NCBI RefSeq assembly: GCF_026262505.1
Contig: NC_067206.1
Span: 27,791,896-27,855,895 of the forward strand
Length of the DNA: 64,000 nt
DNA from: Trichomonas vaginalis G3
Taxonomy: Eukaryota > Parabasalia > Trichomonadida > Trichomonadidae
Direction of reading: 5' to 3'
In this document: positions 26,998 through 35,499 of the stretch, piece by piece
How positions within the stretch are numbered: the first letter of the stretch is position 1
Layout of the letters: each line of letters begins with the position of its first letter
Translations under genes and position numbers: made by a program
The notes under the pieces: model-generated
The model's database searches: none
Seen by the model: only the letters and a program-made list of their open reading frames with translations
Told to the model about the DNA's origin: nothing

Positions 26998-27771
26998 ATG
27001 TTGTTCTATTTGCAAAGTACAGACCCAAACGAATACGGGACAGTAAAGCTACAAACAAACTTAGGTCTTCAGAATGAAGCGCTTGCTTTCAGAGTTGTTG
27101 ACTTCAATACTATCGCATTCGTTATAACAGATGAAACAGATTTCATGGAGCTTGAAATAGATGGAAAGAAGCACGAAATAAGATTTCACAATAATGTAGA
27201 ATATAAGATGGAAACATTAGCTGGAGTGTTAAATGCGCTCATAAATACTACAATAAACAAGGAGAACGAAGAAAACTTAATGAATGTTAAACTTATTGCA
27301 GGAGTTTTGAAGTTCAGTTATGCGAAGGAGTTTAAGATAACACGAATGAGTCATAGAGTTCAATTGCTTCTGGGAGCATACCATATGACATTTCCTTTGA
27401 AAAGTGTTGACAAAACGATTGAGATGAAATCTGTTCCATACGTATGTTATGGTAATTGTTTATACGTTGAGTCAAAAATAGCTAATGTCACAGGTATTTC
27501 AGGAGTTAATAGTAAAGGTTCAGTAGAATATAAATCCTTCTGTTATGCAGTCAATTCAATGTTCATTCCAAACGTTCCTGTCATAGCAACTCATTTAGGT
27601 AAATGGGTTCGCATTAGTCCTCATAATTTGAAAGACATGCAATTCAGACTTGTTGACTTTCAAGGAGAGCCTGTAGAACTGAAGGCACCAGTGCGAATGA
27701 CTGTTGAAGTTGACTTTTTAGAAAATATTAAATGCAACAGCTTACAAGAGAACTCAGAGCTAAAAATATAA
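26998..27771 (+). CDS. Polinton structural protein, penton/minor-capsid-type (tentative), 257 aa
   Basis: Copy B counterpart of 2011-2775. The first 50 and last 150 residues are nearly identical to it. The stretch ELEIDGKKHEIRFHNNVEYK through NLMNVKLIAGV differs in most positions between copies, a hot spot of divergence suggestive of an exposed, selected surface. Overlaps the next gene by 40 nt. Confidence 0.55.
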   Translation: MLFYLQSTDPNEYGTVKLQTNLGLQNEALAFRVVDFNTIAFVITDETDFMELEIDGKKHEIRFHNNVEYKMETLAGVLNALINTTINKENEENLMNVKLIAGVLKFSYAKEFKITRMSHRVQLLLGAYHMTFPLKSVDKTIEMKSVPYVCYGNCLYVESKIANVTGISGVNSKGSVEYKSFCYAVNSMFIPNVPVIATHLGKWVRISPHNLKDMQFRLVDFQGEPVELKAPVRMTVEVDFLENIKCNSLQENSELKI

Positions 27772-28001
27772 AGTATGAATGTTATGTATTAGGTCATGAA
27801 CTTTGGTTATTGCTGTTTGATGAAACAAATGAGTTAGTTATGTCAGTCAAGAGAACAGAAAAAGGCGTCAAAGGCGCCGAGCGCAAAGCGCTATATTGTG
27901 TTAGTGAAAACTGCACCAAGTCAATAAGATTAGGTTTGCATTATGAAGATGAGTTCGATACTGTTGAAGAAGTTTTGGATAGATATTACAAATTGCTTTA
28001 A
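27732..28001 (+). CDS. small Polinton protein, 89 aa
   Basis: Same as 2736-2978 but ten residues longer because of the in-frame insert GVKGAERKAL, which matches the twin hairpin at 27864-27892. Function unknown. Confidence 0.5.
   Translation: MQQLTRELRAKNIKYECYVLGHELWLLLFDETNELVMSVKRTEKGVKGAERKALYCVSENCTKSIRLGLHYEDEFDTVEEVLDRYYKLL
27864..27892. repeat. twin mini-hairpin inserted in frame (30-nt insert)
   Basis: GGCGTC-AAA-GGCGCC at 27864-27878 and AGCGC-AAA-GCGCT at 27880-27892. The allele in copy A lacks it and reads GAAAAATATTGT directly. Confidence 0.85.
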
Positions 28002-28496
28002 TTTACTAAAACATATTTCAAACAAATTTATATTCTGTTGAAAGTTTTGTATATCGTTCGAATATTTATACTTAAACTCAACTCCTGTAGTTCCTGGTAT
28101 TTCAATGATGCGGATGTTACCTATTTTCATGAATGGTGGCGTTTGACCACAGCATTCGATTTCAGGGTCGAGATAGTCAATGACACATTGTTTCCCTGTT
28201 ATTCGTGATATAACATTTTCAAGGTCCTCCTTTGTTAGAATTATTTGGTTCTTGCTTATAAGATTTGTCAAAAGCTTCTTATCGTCTTTGAGTAAAATTG
28301 TTTGGTATAACTGAAGAAGGTAATGGTCTACGTTATCTGAAGGATTTGTTTGAACATTTGTGTAAGGGTTGTCGTTGGCTTCTCTTGAAAGAATTTGGTC
28401 CAGTGGTGGATACTCTAACTTAACATCTGATGTAGCGTTAGCGTTTGAAGCTGTGTTTAAATTCACGGATTTCAGCTTGGTTCTTCTTTCAAACAC
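27930..28496 (-). CDS. Polinton protein of unknown function (copy B)
   Basis: Matches 3038-3508 over most of its length; the C-terminal part differs and overlaps the convergent gene at 27732-28001. No ATG stands at the expected start. The coding state in this copy is doubtful. Confidence 0.35.
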   Translation of the reverse strand: MFERRTKLKSVNLNTASNANATSDVKLEYPPLDQILSREANDNPYTNVQTNPSDNVDHYLLQLYQTILLKDDKKLLTNLISKNQIILTKEDLENVISRITGKQCVIDYLDPEIECCGQTPPFMKIGNIRIIEIPGTTGVEFKYKYSNDIQNFQQNINLFEICFSKLKQFVISIQNFFNSIELIFIMQT

Positions 28497-28631
28497 TCCG
28501 AACTATAGTTCTTTATGACAATATTGTTTGTCGTTCGTGAGTCAACATTTGATGTTGGTTCAATTGGAACATTAACGGCACCAGCTAAGATGGATTTGCT
28601 TCTCATTTCATATAGAATAAAAACCTTTTAT

Positions 28632-29033
28632 ATGTATGAAATGAACAATATACTCGACAAGGGTTTGAATGTAAAGCTAACGAATGAAAATATTGTTGAA
28701 TTCACTGAGACAGGTGCTGTGTATAAAGATGTAGAACTACTGAACAAAAGAGCTAAGGGAAGAAGCAGGAACATGAACAAAGGGTGGAAGCCTATAAAAA
28801 TTTATGTCAATGATGGCTCAGGAGGTTCAAACATAAAGTATGCAGAAAGTTATAGAGTTTATGCTCTCAAAGGTGAAAAGCCTTCATTTAAGAACAGCTA
28901 TTCTAACGCATATCCTCAAAAGTTAACGGATGGGGAAGTGGATGATATGAATGACAGCAAAAATATTAACAGAAATGGCGACAGAGATGCATGGAATTTG
29001 TTTACCATCAGTCAATTGAAGGTTAAACTTTAA
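28632..29033 (+). CDS. Polinton protein of unknown function, 133 aa
   Basis: Protein identical by eye to 3676-4077 of copy A, with only silent changes at DNA level. That is a hint of constraint before or during spread. Converges on the ATPase with a 4-nt overlap. Confidence 0.6.
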   Translation: MYEMNNILDKGLNVKLTNENIVEFTETGAVYKDVELLNKRAKGRSRNMNKGWKPIKIYVNDGSGGSNIKYAESYRVYALKGEKPSFKNSYSNAYPQKLTDGEVDDMNDSKNINRNGDRDAWNLFTISQLKVKL

Positions 29034-29917
29034 AACAATGTTGGTCGTTCCCATGGAATATTTTTGACTTTAATGGTATTAGTCATGATATGAATCTCAA
29101 GGTATGAACGAGGAGAGATGAGAGACTTATATGCTTCCCAAATTTCTTCAAAAGGTAATGTTATACCTGACTGTTTCCAAATGAGTTCAATATCATAACG
29201 TGAGAAACCTTGAAAGATAACGAAGTCAGTTATGAGACGTTTTATGTTTAAAGCAAGAAAACGCCATGTTTGCATAAGTATTGCTACAGTTAAGTGGTAA
29301 TGTCTGACTTTAGTAATGATGTTAGCTAATGGTGAGTCAGGCTTTGACACTAAACCTTTTCCGGCGAAGTCGTCGCAAACGAGCAGAGTATTTGAAGGAT
29401 ATTTTTTGAAGGGGTATTTTGAAAGTTTTGATAGAATGTAGTTTGTCAGTCGTTTCATATCGTAAACTCCTGAGTATTGACGTAAGTGGTGTTTGTCAAT
29501 AATTCTTTCCATCTCTTCTGAAGTCTTTTGCATTCCTGACTGTATAAATTCAACGATGGCATAATATTTCCTCTTACGTCGAATGTAACGTTGAAGAAAT
29601 TCAATGAGTTCACTGTCTGGAACTTTAACGACAGAGGCTTGAACTTTTGACATAAATGTTTTCGCTGTTGAGTCCATAGAGTCTGAAGTTGCTGATATAA
29701 TGATTTGGTCATAATATGAGTCATTTCCTAAACGCTCTGTTATGAGTATATGACGAATGAGGTTAAATGTCTTACCTGACCCCATCTTTCCACAATAGAA
29801 ATACACACCATTTGAACAGAATTCATAATCTTTGCTGAAAGGAAGAATGAGAGAAGAGTTAAGTTTGTCTGTAGTTTCATTCATGTCTTCATCTACGTCA
29901 TGTATTAAATGCTTCAT
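29030..29917 (-). CDS. genome-packaging ATPase of Polinton B
   Basis: Walker A GKMGSGKT and Walker B NTLLVCDDFAG are present. Against 4074-4961 only three residues near the N-terminus differ (NETTDK for NESSEK), while silent differences are spread along the gene, a pattern expected from purifying selection. Confidence 0.8.
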   Translation of the reverse strand: MKHLIHDVDEDMNETTDKLNSSLILPFSKDYEFCSNGVYFYCGKMGSGKTFNLIRHILITERLGNDSYYDQIIISATSDSMDSTAKTFMSKVQASVVKVPDSELIEFLQRYIRRKRKYYAIVEFIQSGMQKTSEEMERIIDKHHLRQYSGVYDMKRLTNYILSKLSKYPFKKYPSNTLLVCDDFAGKGLVSKPDSPLANIITKVRHYHLTVAILMQTWRFLALNIKRLITDFVIFQGFSRYDIELIWKQSGITLPFEEIWEAYKSLISPRSYLEIHIMTNTIKVKNIPWERPTLF

Positions 29918-29933
29918 TTTATCTCCATTAAAA

Positions 29934-30815
29934 ATGCAAGTCAGAAATATTCAGAACATAGCACCGAGTCTAACTGACAAGAGTATAAAGATATACTATG
30001 AACACGTTATGATGAAACCAACCAAAATTCAAGAAAGTCAGTATACTTATGAATATCCAAGACACTGGGTAGAGTATGTCGGAGGTGAGAAAGCTATTGA
30101 AATCAGACAGGTTCGAAGTATTCCAGCAGGAAGGACAATATTATTGAAGAACTTTAATGTTTTGAGGTATAATGATGAAACAAAGAAGCAAGATAGTTTT
30201 CCCATTGCTGTGTATGTGAACCTAGACACAGGAGATGACATGAAAGTTTTTAACACAAAGCTTCAAACGGTAGTGAGAGAACAACTGACTGCGGAAGGAC
30301 ACCCATTACCTTCAGAAGTTACCATAGCGTATAATTTTGAAACAAACTCAATAGATTTTAAAGTCATCTCTGCAAAGAAGTCAGGTTTTACATTTAATGA
30401 AGCAGATGTATATTCGAATGAAAACTTCAAAGCTATTGCATGGTTAGATAATGACGATTGCTTTAAGAAAATATTTAAATACAGTGACTCAACGATGTCA
30501 ATAGATGACCTTCGTGGAATGTTACCATCGACGTTTACAGTAGAAGGTTCAGCAGGATTGCTTACAAGATTGTCAATTGGTGGTATTTGGTCTCGTGAGA
30601 ACATTGTTATAAAATCCAGTATAAGTGAATTTGCTGAAGAATCTATATTATGTCTTTCAAACTACATGTATTCGCCGCCGAAGCATTATAGTATAACAAA
30701 CTTTGTCAGTAAGTTTAACATAAGACTTGTCGAACCTTCTTCAATGAAAGATGTTGTGCTACCTAAAGATGGAAAGGATGGACTCATTATTGAGATGATT
30801 TTAATAGCATATTAA
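29934..30815 (+). CDS. Polinton minor capsid/penton-like protein, 293 aa
   Basis: Copy B counterpart of 4978-5859, with a handful of substitutions (for example NFNVL for NYNVL, PIAV for PVAV). Divergent from the ATPase by 16 bp. Beta-rich, ends LIIEMILIAY. Confidence 0.6.
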   Translation: MQVRNIQNIAPSLTDKSIKIYYEHVMMKPTKIQESQYTYEYPRHWVEYVGGEKAIEIRQVRSIPAGRTILLKNFNVLRYNDETKKQDSFPIAVYVNLDTGDDMKVFNTKLQTVVREQLTAEGHPLPSEVTIAYNFETNSIDFKVISAKKSGFTFNEADVYSNENFKAIAWLDNDDCFKKIFKYSDSTMSIDDLRGMLPSTFTVEGSAGLLTRLSIGGIWSRENIVIKSSISEFAEESILCLSNYMYSPPKHYSITNFVSKFNIRLVEPSSMKDVVLPKDGKDGLIIEMILIAY

Positions 30816-31039
30816 ATGAGCTTGTTCTTAAAGGTCGTTCATGATGAAATAACTGTTGTAGAAGATGTTAGCAATTGTTCAGACATTTTGAAGCGAATAG
30901 ATGAGATAAGAAAGAAGTTAGATAGACCGCAAAGCGGTGAGGGGAAGCCCGTGAGAATGTTTATGTTTCATTGACTTTCTCCAGTAACGAGAACTTTTAT
31001 GAGATAATATTGAAGAGAGATGATTTTAATATGGTGTAA
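30816..31039 (+). other. short conserved stretch with twin hairpin
   Basis: Starts with the same MSLFLKV codons as 5860 and contains a twin hairpin (30926-30949). The coding state is unresolved in this fossil copy. Confidence 0.35.
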
Positions 31040-31565
31040 ATGGTAGCTTGGGCAGCTTTAGGCGCAATGGGAACAAAAGCATTAGCATTTGGAGCAAAAG
31101 CACTTGGAGCTTATGACGCAGTAAATAAAATGAGTGGAGGAAGAGTTTCGAAGACATTAGATGCAAATAAAGGAAAGATTGGAGGCTGGGTTGCAAAGAA
31201 GTTAAGATTAAATAAAATAGGGCTCATAAATAAAGCATCCAATTTGGTTGCGACTGAGTCAGAAAATGCTTTAGGAAAGGACGATGAGTTTGCAAAACAC
31301 GCAAAAGACTTTAATGACCAGATGAAAGGTGAAACAATGCATTTAAATAGAGTCGATGGAACTAAAGAATGTTTCTTCTCCACCAGTAGTTCTTCCGTAT
31401 GGTCCCTATGGAATGTATGGAAACCCTTACGAAAGACCATTTGACCCATTGACTGGTGGAAGTAACTGGTATCATTACGGACGAAGAAGAAAGACAGTCA
31501 AGTTGGAGACAGACGTGAAGAAAGCAACTAAAAAGAAACCAAGGAAGAGAGTTATAAAGCAATGA
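31040..31565 (+). pseudogene. small basic Polinton protein gene, broken copy
   Basis: Counterpart of 6084-6611, with the same Ala/Lys-rich start (MVAWAALGAMGTKALAFGAK) and the same basic tail at DNA level. It is broken in copy B. The 3' end merges into the TIR. Confidence 0.55.
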
Positions 31566-31717
31566 ATTCAACAGGGTAAAATGAGGTGAAAAAAGGGTTA
31601 GATCTCACCACTTCACCTAAATTTATTTTTGTGCTATGTTTTCATACGTGTGAGAGTGGTGAGATCATTTAATTTTTATTTTATTTTTTAAAATTATTTT
31701 TATTTTATTTGGATGTA

Positions 31718-32002
31718 ATGACAGAACAAAAGCAACTCATACAAATCAAAACATATAACAAACATACATTTAAACATTTATTCTTCCTTCCTGAGCATAA
31801 CATGTTCTTTCAAATACATCCGAGACCAGTTGACTTTTCATTGACTGTTTATAAAGATAGAAATAGTTATATCATTAAACCATACGATGACGAAGGTAAG
31901 TTATGTAAATTGTACGTTAAGAAGTTAGAGAAAGTTTATGGCTTCAAGTATGACTACAATAGGGTTAACACTGATGATGAAGATATTGAGGAAAATTTAT
32001 GA
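31718..32002 (+). CDS. TIR-borne Polinton ORF, 94 aa (B type)
   Basis: Outward-reading twin of 10791-11075. The ATG at 31718 gives the same 94-residue length. Residues 5-11 differ (LIQIKTYN against LIRIPQYN); the rest is the same, so TIR homogenisation or recent common origin keeps them alike. Confidence 0.6.
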   Translation: MTEQKQLIQIKTYNKHTFKHLFFLPEHNMFFQIHPRPVDFSLTVYKDRNSYIIKPYDDEGKLCKLYVKKLEKVYGFKYDYNRVNTDDEDIEENL

Positions 32003-32184
32003 GAACATTAGTGAAGTCGTTAGTGAGAACGATAGTGAGAACGTTTATTTTTACAGTAGTGAAGTCGTTTGTGAAAACATTAGTGAGGTGAAGTGGTTGG
32101 CGGTTTTGTAAATATTTAAGGTTAAGTTAGTGTTGTCGTTTGTGTTGTAAAAATATATGTTAATGGTTTTGTAAATATTTAAGG

Positions 32185-32229
32185 TTAAGTGGTGTACGGA
32201 GGCGCGCAGTGCCACAGTACACGACTTAA
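32185..32229. repeat. subterminal hairpin, right end of Polinton B (GTGTAC type)
   Basis: Arms 32185-32197 and 32217-32229 pair at 12 of 13 positions; the loop contains CGCAGTGCC. The stem differs from that of the left end of the same element and matches that of copy Z. Confidence 0.75.
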
Positions 32230-32240
32230 CCATACTAACT

Positions 32241-32245
32241 AAAGT
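32241..32245. repeat. target site duplication of Polinton B, right (AAAGT)
   Basis: Second copy of AAAGT (see 10562-10566). The ATG of the mdaB-like gene follows 16 bp later. Confidence 0.9.
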
Positions 32246-32528
32246 TTATCATTTTTTCAAGATGGCATCTACTCAAGCTAAGCAACTTAAAGTCCTGATC
32301 TTAGACTGTGGACAGGAAACATTCGTTTCTAAGGGCAACCTCAATCATAAGATGACCGACATAGCGAGAGAGTTCTTTGAGTCACATGGTGGCGAAGTTA
32401 AAGTTACTAAAGTATACGAGCCATATGACAATCAAGGTGAACTTGACAAGATTGTCTGGTCAGATGTCTTGATCATTCAGACACCTGCATGGTGGATGGG
32501 CATTCCGTGGTTCTTGAAGAAATATTTC
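32246..32528. repeat. inverted duplication, arm A part 2
   Basis: 283 bp matching the reverse complement of 35233-35515. It ends inside the mdaB-like 2 gene after codon 89 (KKYF). Confidence 0.9.
32249..32256 (+). promoter_or_regulatory. Inr-like box of mdaB-like gene 2
   Basis: TCATTTTT, 13 bases before the ATG. It survived the Polinton insertion, which ends 8 bp upstream of it, so the core promoter may still work with Polinton TIR as its new upstream region. Confidence 0.6.
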
Positions 32529-32864
32529 GATGAAGTTTTTGCGTTAAGTTATGAAATCCTTCTTCAGAATGATGGAAGAACTCGCAAAGATCCATCGAAG
32601 AAGTATGGCAGTGGTGGACTTGCTCAATCTAAGCGCTTTATGATTTCTTCCACATGGAATGCACCAGAAGAGGCATTCACGGATCCAAACCAGCTCTTCG
32701 AAGGACAGGGAATAGATACAGTGATGATGCCTGTTACTAAGGAGTTCGAGTTCATGGGATTCAGAAAAGTTCCATGCTTCACGATGTACGATGTTGTCAA
32801 GAATCTGAATGCTGAAAAATCTTTCAGTGACTATCGCAAACATCTAGATTCGAATTTTCCATAA
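32262..32864 (+). CDS. mdaB-like NAD(P)H:quinone oxidoreductase 2 (flavodoxin fold)
   Basis: 200 aa, about the length of E. coli MdaB. Family marks: PAWWMGIPWFLKKYFDEVF (residues 73-91), NDGRTRKDPSKKYGSGG (about 104-120) and WNAPEEAFTDPNQLFEGQG (about 131-149). By family it binds FAD and reduces quinones by two electrons in the cytosol, protecting from oxidative and nitro-drug stress. The close match to bacterial MdaB suggests ancient transfer from bacteria. The stop overlaps TAAA, the trichomonad polyadenylation signal. A truncated inverted copy is at 35182-35499. Confidence 0.85.
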   Translation: MASTQAKQLKVLILDCGQETFVSKGNLNHKMTDIAREFFESHGGEVKVTKVYEPYDNQGELDKIVWSDVLIIQTPAWWMGIPWFLKKYFDEVFALSYEILLQNDGRTRKDPSKKYGSGGLAQSKRFMISSTWNAPEEAFTDPNQLFEGQGIDTVMMPVTKEFEFMGFRKVPCFTMYDVVKNLNAEKSFSDYRKHLDSNFP

Positions 32865-33159
32865 AGAATAAAACAATAAAAAATTTATTATTATTAATAA
32901 CAACTTTTATAAGTTCTATCCGAATTCACGCTTTAATAGACTAATAGATAAAATATCAGTAAACATATTGTATTGTTTTTAAGAATTTATTAAATCATGC
33001 AATAGACATAGTATATAACAGCAGGACTTTAAAGCTGCTTATATATTTGGTGGAGAGCTCTATCGGCAATAATTGTACACATGATCATGCAAATAAGCCA
33101 CTATCATGTCTTAGCTTCGAATAAATATTAAATAATGAGACATCATTGAAAAGTACATA
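32865..33159. other. AT-rich intergenic region
   Basis: AT-rich with a small hairpin (GCAG...CTGC near 33022). No gene or known repeat recognised. Confidence 0.4.
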
Positions 33160-33426
33160 ATGATTCTCTCAGAAACATATTATGATTTAAACAACAATTT
33201 TGTCATTTCAAGATGCAAAGCAAGTCAAAAGAGATGGAAACATGTCTCAAATAACATATCAAATATTAACTATTATCTATCCAAAGTATATATTTACACA
33301 TCTAGACAGACAGATTATGAATTGATGATTCGATTCGATGGCATAATACATCAATTCGTTAATGACGAACCTATTAAAATCACCAAAGAAATCTTCAAGA
33401 TGCAAGGAAATATTGATATTTATTGA
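33160..33426 (+). CDS. hypothetical protein, 88 aa
   Basis: Starts MILSETYYDLNNNFVISRCK. A TCATT box lies 17 bp upstream, an acceptable Inr. Composition is normal for a protein (aromatic and polar residues mixed), but no motif is seen and no second copy exists here. It may be a chance ORF. Confidence 0.35.
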   Translation: MILSETYYDLNNNFVISRCKASQKRWKHVSNNISNINYYLSKVYIYTSRQTDYELMIRFDGIIHQFVNDEPIKITKEIFKMQGNIDIY

Positions 33427-34338
33427 ATGATTGTTATTGTTTCATCGCTTGCACTCAGCTAGATGTTCACTCTTAGAAAATATTTTGTGCATTTACATGC
33501 TTTCTATCAGATATCAAATCGCTATGAATGCTTAATAAAATTGCCATTTTTCTCAGGTAAATAAGAAATGCAGCTATTATTTGATAGTAAGATGCACTGT
33601 GCATTTTCTTTTTGATGCTCATAGATGAATATATGGTGAGAAATCTTAAAAGTTCTTAGCAGGACTTGATAAGTAGATTGGCAATATCTGTCATGTAAGA
33701 GCAATCTCTAAACAAATCATAAAGCTATTTGAGTAAAACGGCACCAATGATATTATAAATTTGATTTAAGATACTGTAAGTAGTGTGGTACTTGATACCG
33801 AAGAGCAGATTGTCATTTGAGTGACTAAATATTTTAAACGCGTTGAATCTTGCAAAATTATATATTTGGTATGATTAGTTATTTAATAAACGAGTTATGA
33901 ACGTGTTACACATATACAATTCATATTTATATTTCATGATGTTTCATATTTAATGAAAGACGAAAATGATAATGCCCCAATTTTTTTTCCTTTTATTCCA
34001 AATAAATCAAGTTTAGCCTAAGGGAAGTTGCTTTTGTATTATTATGTGAATTACTTTCAATTATACAGTTCATGAATTTACAAAAATAATCCTTGATATA
34101 ATTTTCCAATACTTAATTAAATGTTAAGTACTCTCTCCATATTAAGCTTGAACACAAACTGAGTTACATTTAGGAATATGACTGATATTTAAATGTATAT
34201 TTTTTCTACTTGAAGTCTACAATTTGTAAAGTTTCTCCAAACTGAATTTTAGAGTTAGAGATGATTTTTCTCCAAACCAGATCCTTAATATAAGTTCATA
34301 TAATATGTTAAATTCTTTAATATTTTTTTTCAAAATTT
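33427..34338. other. AT-rich region without a recognised gene
   Basis: About 910 bp of A/T-rich DNA with stops in all frames. No repeats beyond simple T runs. Confidence 0.5.
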
Positions 34339-34843
34339 TCAGATATGAAATTTTTTGAGTATGAATTCATACCACCCCACACACTTAAAAATAAGAAAAC
34401 ATCATTAGTAAGATAGTTACACGCATATTGCATTTTAACAGGTATCATGCCTGTTAAAAAAAATTGAGATAAGTGGGTAAGTGCTCTCAATTTAAATTTC
34501 AATGAAAAACTAGATTTGCTTCTAATAATAATGATAGGTTTGTTACCTATGAAATTCAATTTTTTAATAACTTGTAGTTTTTCTATTGTTTTAATTTAAA
34601 TTTTTCAAACTTTGAATAGTTCTTTTAATTTTTGATTTTTTTCCCCAAAACGTGCGTTTTACAAATAACTTTTATTTTGCGAATTAAGCATGAATTACAT
34701 ATGTTAGATAAACGACAGTGGCTGATTATACAAAAAATTGATCAAATTGATTTAATATAATTTTTACAACATTTACTATCATATCTTGCATATATTACTA
34801 GGCTTCACTCATGCATAGAAATACTGTTTGTGGTTGCATATTT
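34339..34843. repeat. 505-bp inverted repeat, left arm
   Basis: Reverse complement of 36657-37161, identical by eye over 505 bp (positions sum to 71500 throughout). It encloses 1,813 bp containing the second mdaB locus. No clear target duplication is seen at the outer ends. Confidence 0.85.
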
Positions 34844-35181
34844 AATGACGCTCGGTATTTAATGATTTTAAATCTCAATTTTGCAAGAAAATTAAATTAC
34901 AGGAAGCCAACCATAGTGAACCATTGCAGTATATTATCATTCAATCTAGTTTTTATCAATCATTTTCTCATAATGTCATTATGAAGTGAAAAGAAAATCG
35001 AGAAAATTTCAAAATTATAAATAAACCAGTAACCCTTGAGTTTCTATGTTATAAATTGCGTTTCTGTGATAATACTCATTTTTTATGATGCTACACACAT
35101 TTCCTTCACAAAAAAATTTGAGAATATGGTTTGCAAGGTTTATCATTCATATTTGTAGCTTTCATTTATATAAGAGAGATC
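34844..35181. other. unique spacer inside the inverted repeats
   Basis: AT-rich, no ORF. Near 35195-35215 it holds AAAATTGAGATGAATAGG, a variant of the AAATTGAGATAARTGGGTAA motif also at 34462, 37009 (inverted) and 38036. Confidence 0.4.
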
Positions 35182-35499
35182 TCACATGATTATTTCAGTT
35201 CTCAAAAATTGAGATGAATAGGTAAAATAATTGAAATATTTCTTCAAGAACCACGGAATGCCCATCCACCATGCAGGTGTCTGAATGATCAAGACATCTG
35301 ACCAGACAATCTTGTCAAGTTCACCTTGATTGTCATATGGCTCGTATACTTTAGTAACTTTAACTTCGCCACCATGTGACTCAAAGAACTCTCTCGCTAT
35401 GTCGGTCATCTTATGATTGAGGTTGCCCTTAGAAACGAATGTTTCCTGTCCACAGTCTAAGATCAGGACTTTAAGTTGCTTAGCTTGAGTAGATGCCAT
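35182..35499 (-). pseudogene. mdaB-like gene 2, 3'-truncated inverted copy
   Basis: The first 89 codons are identical to 32262-32864. At 35233 the match ends and 16 unrelated codons follow. It has lost the NDGRTRKDPSKKYGSGG region and the C-terminal half, so it cannot be a working enzyme. It is the empty-site allele for the Polinton B insertion. Confidence 0.85.

Larger units (their letters stand above)
10567..32240. mobile_element. Polinton/Maverick copy B, 21.7 kb
   Basis: Both ends show AGTTAGTAT...ATACTAACT. TIRs are about 690 bp and the element is flanked by AAAGT. Gene order from the left: TIR ORF, 81-aa ORF, Pro-rich membrane protein, major-capsid-like gene, two small genes, capsid-like gene, polymerase, possible terminal protein, small gene, KilA-N, small gene, KilA-N, integrase, fibre genes, penton-like gene, small genes, packaging ATPase, minor capsid-like gene, small basic gene, TIR ORF. 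The replication, integration and packaging genes look open. About half a dozen breaks lie in structural genes, so the copy is broken but young. Confidence 0.9.
31551..32240. repeat. right TIR of Polinton B
   Basis: Inverted partner of 10567-11252. The inner boundary falls in GGAAGAGAGTTATA, shared by the 81-aa ORF on the left and the basic-protein gene on the right. Confidence 0.75.

Noticed and set aside
34317-34559. 80-codon frame (MNFIGNKPIIIIRSK) repeated at 36940-37227
   Set aside because: It lies in the 505-bp repeat arms; repetition reflects the repeat, and the composition is that of AT-rich non-coding DNA.
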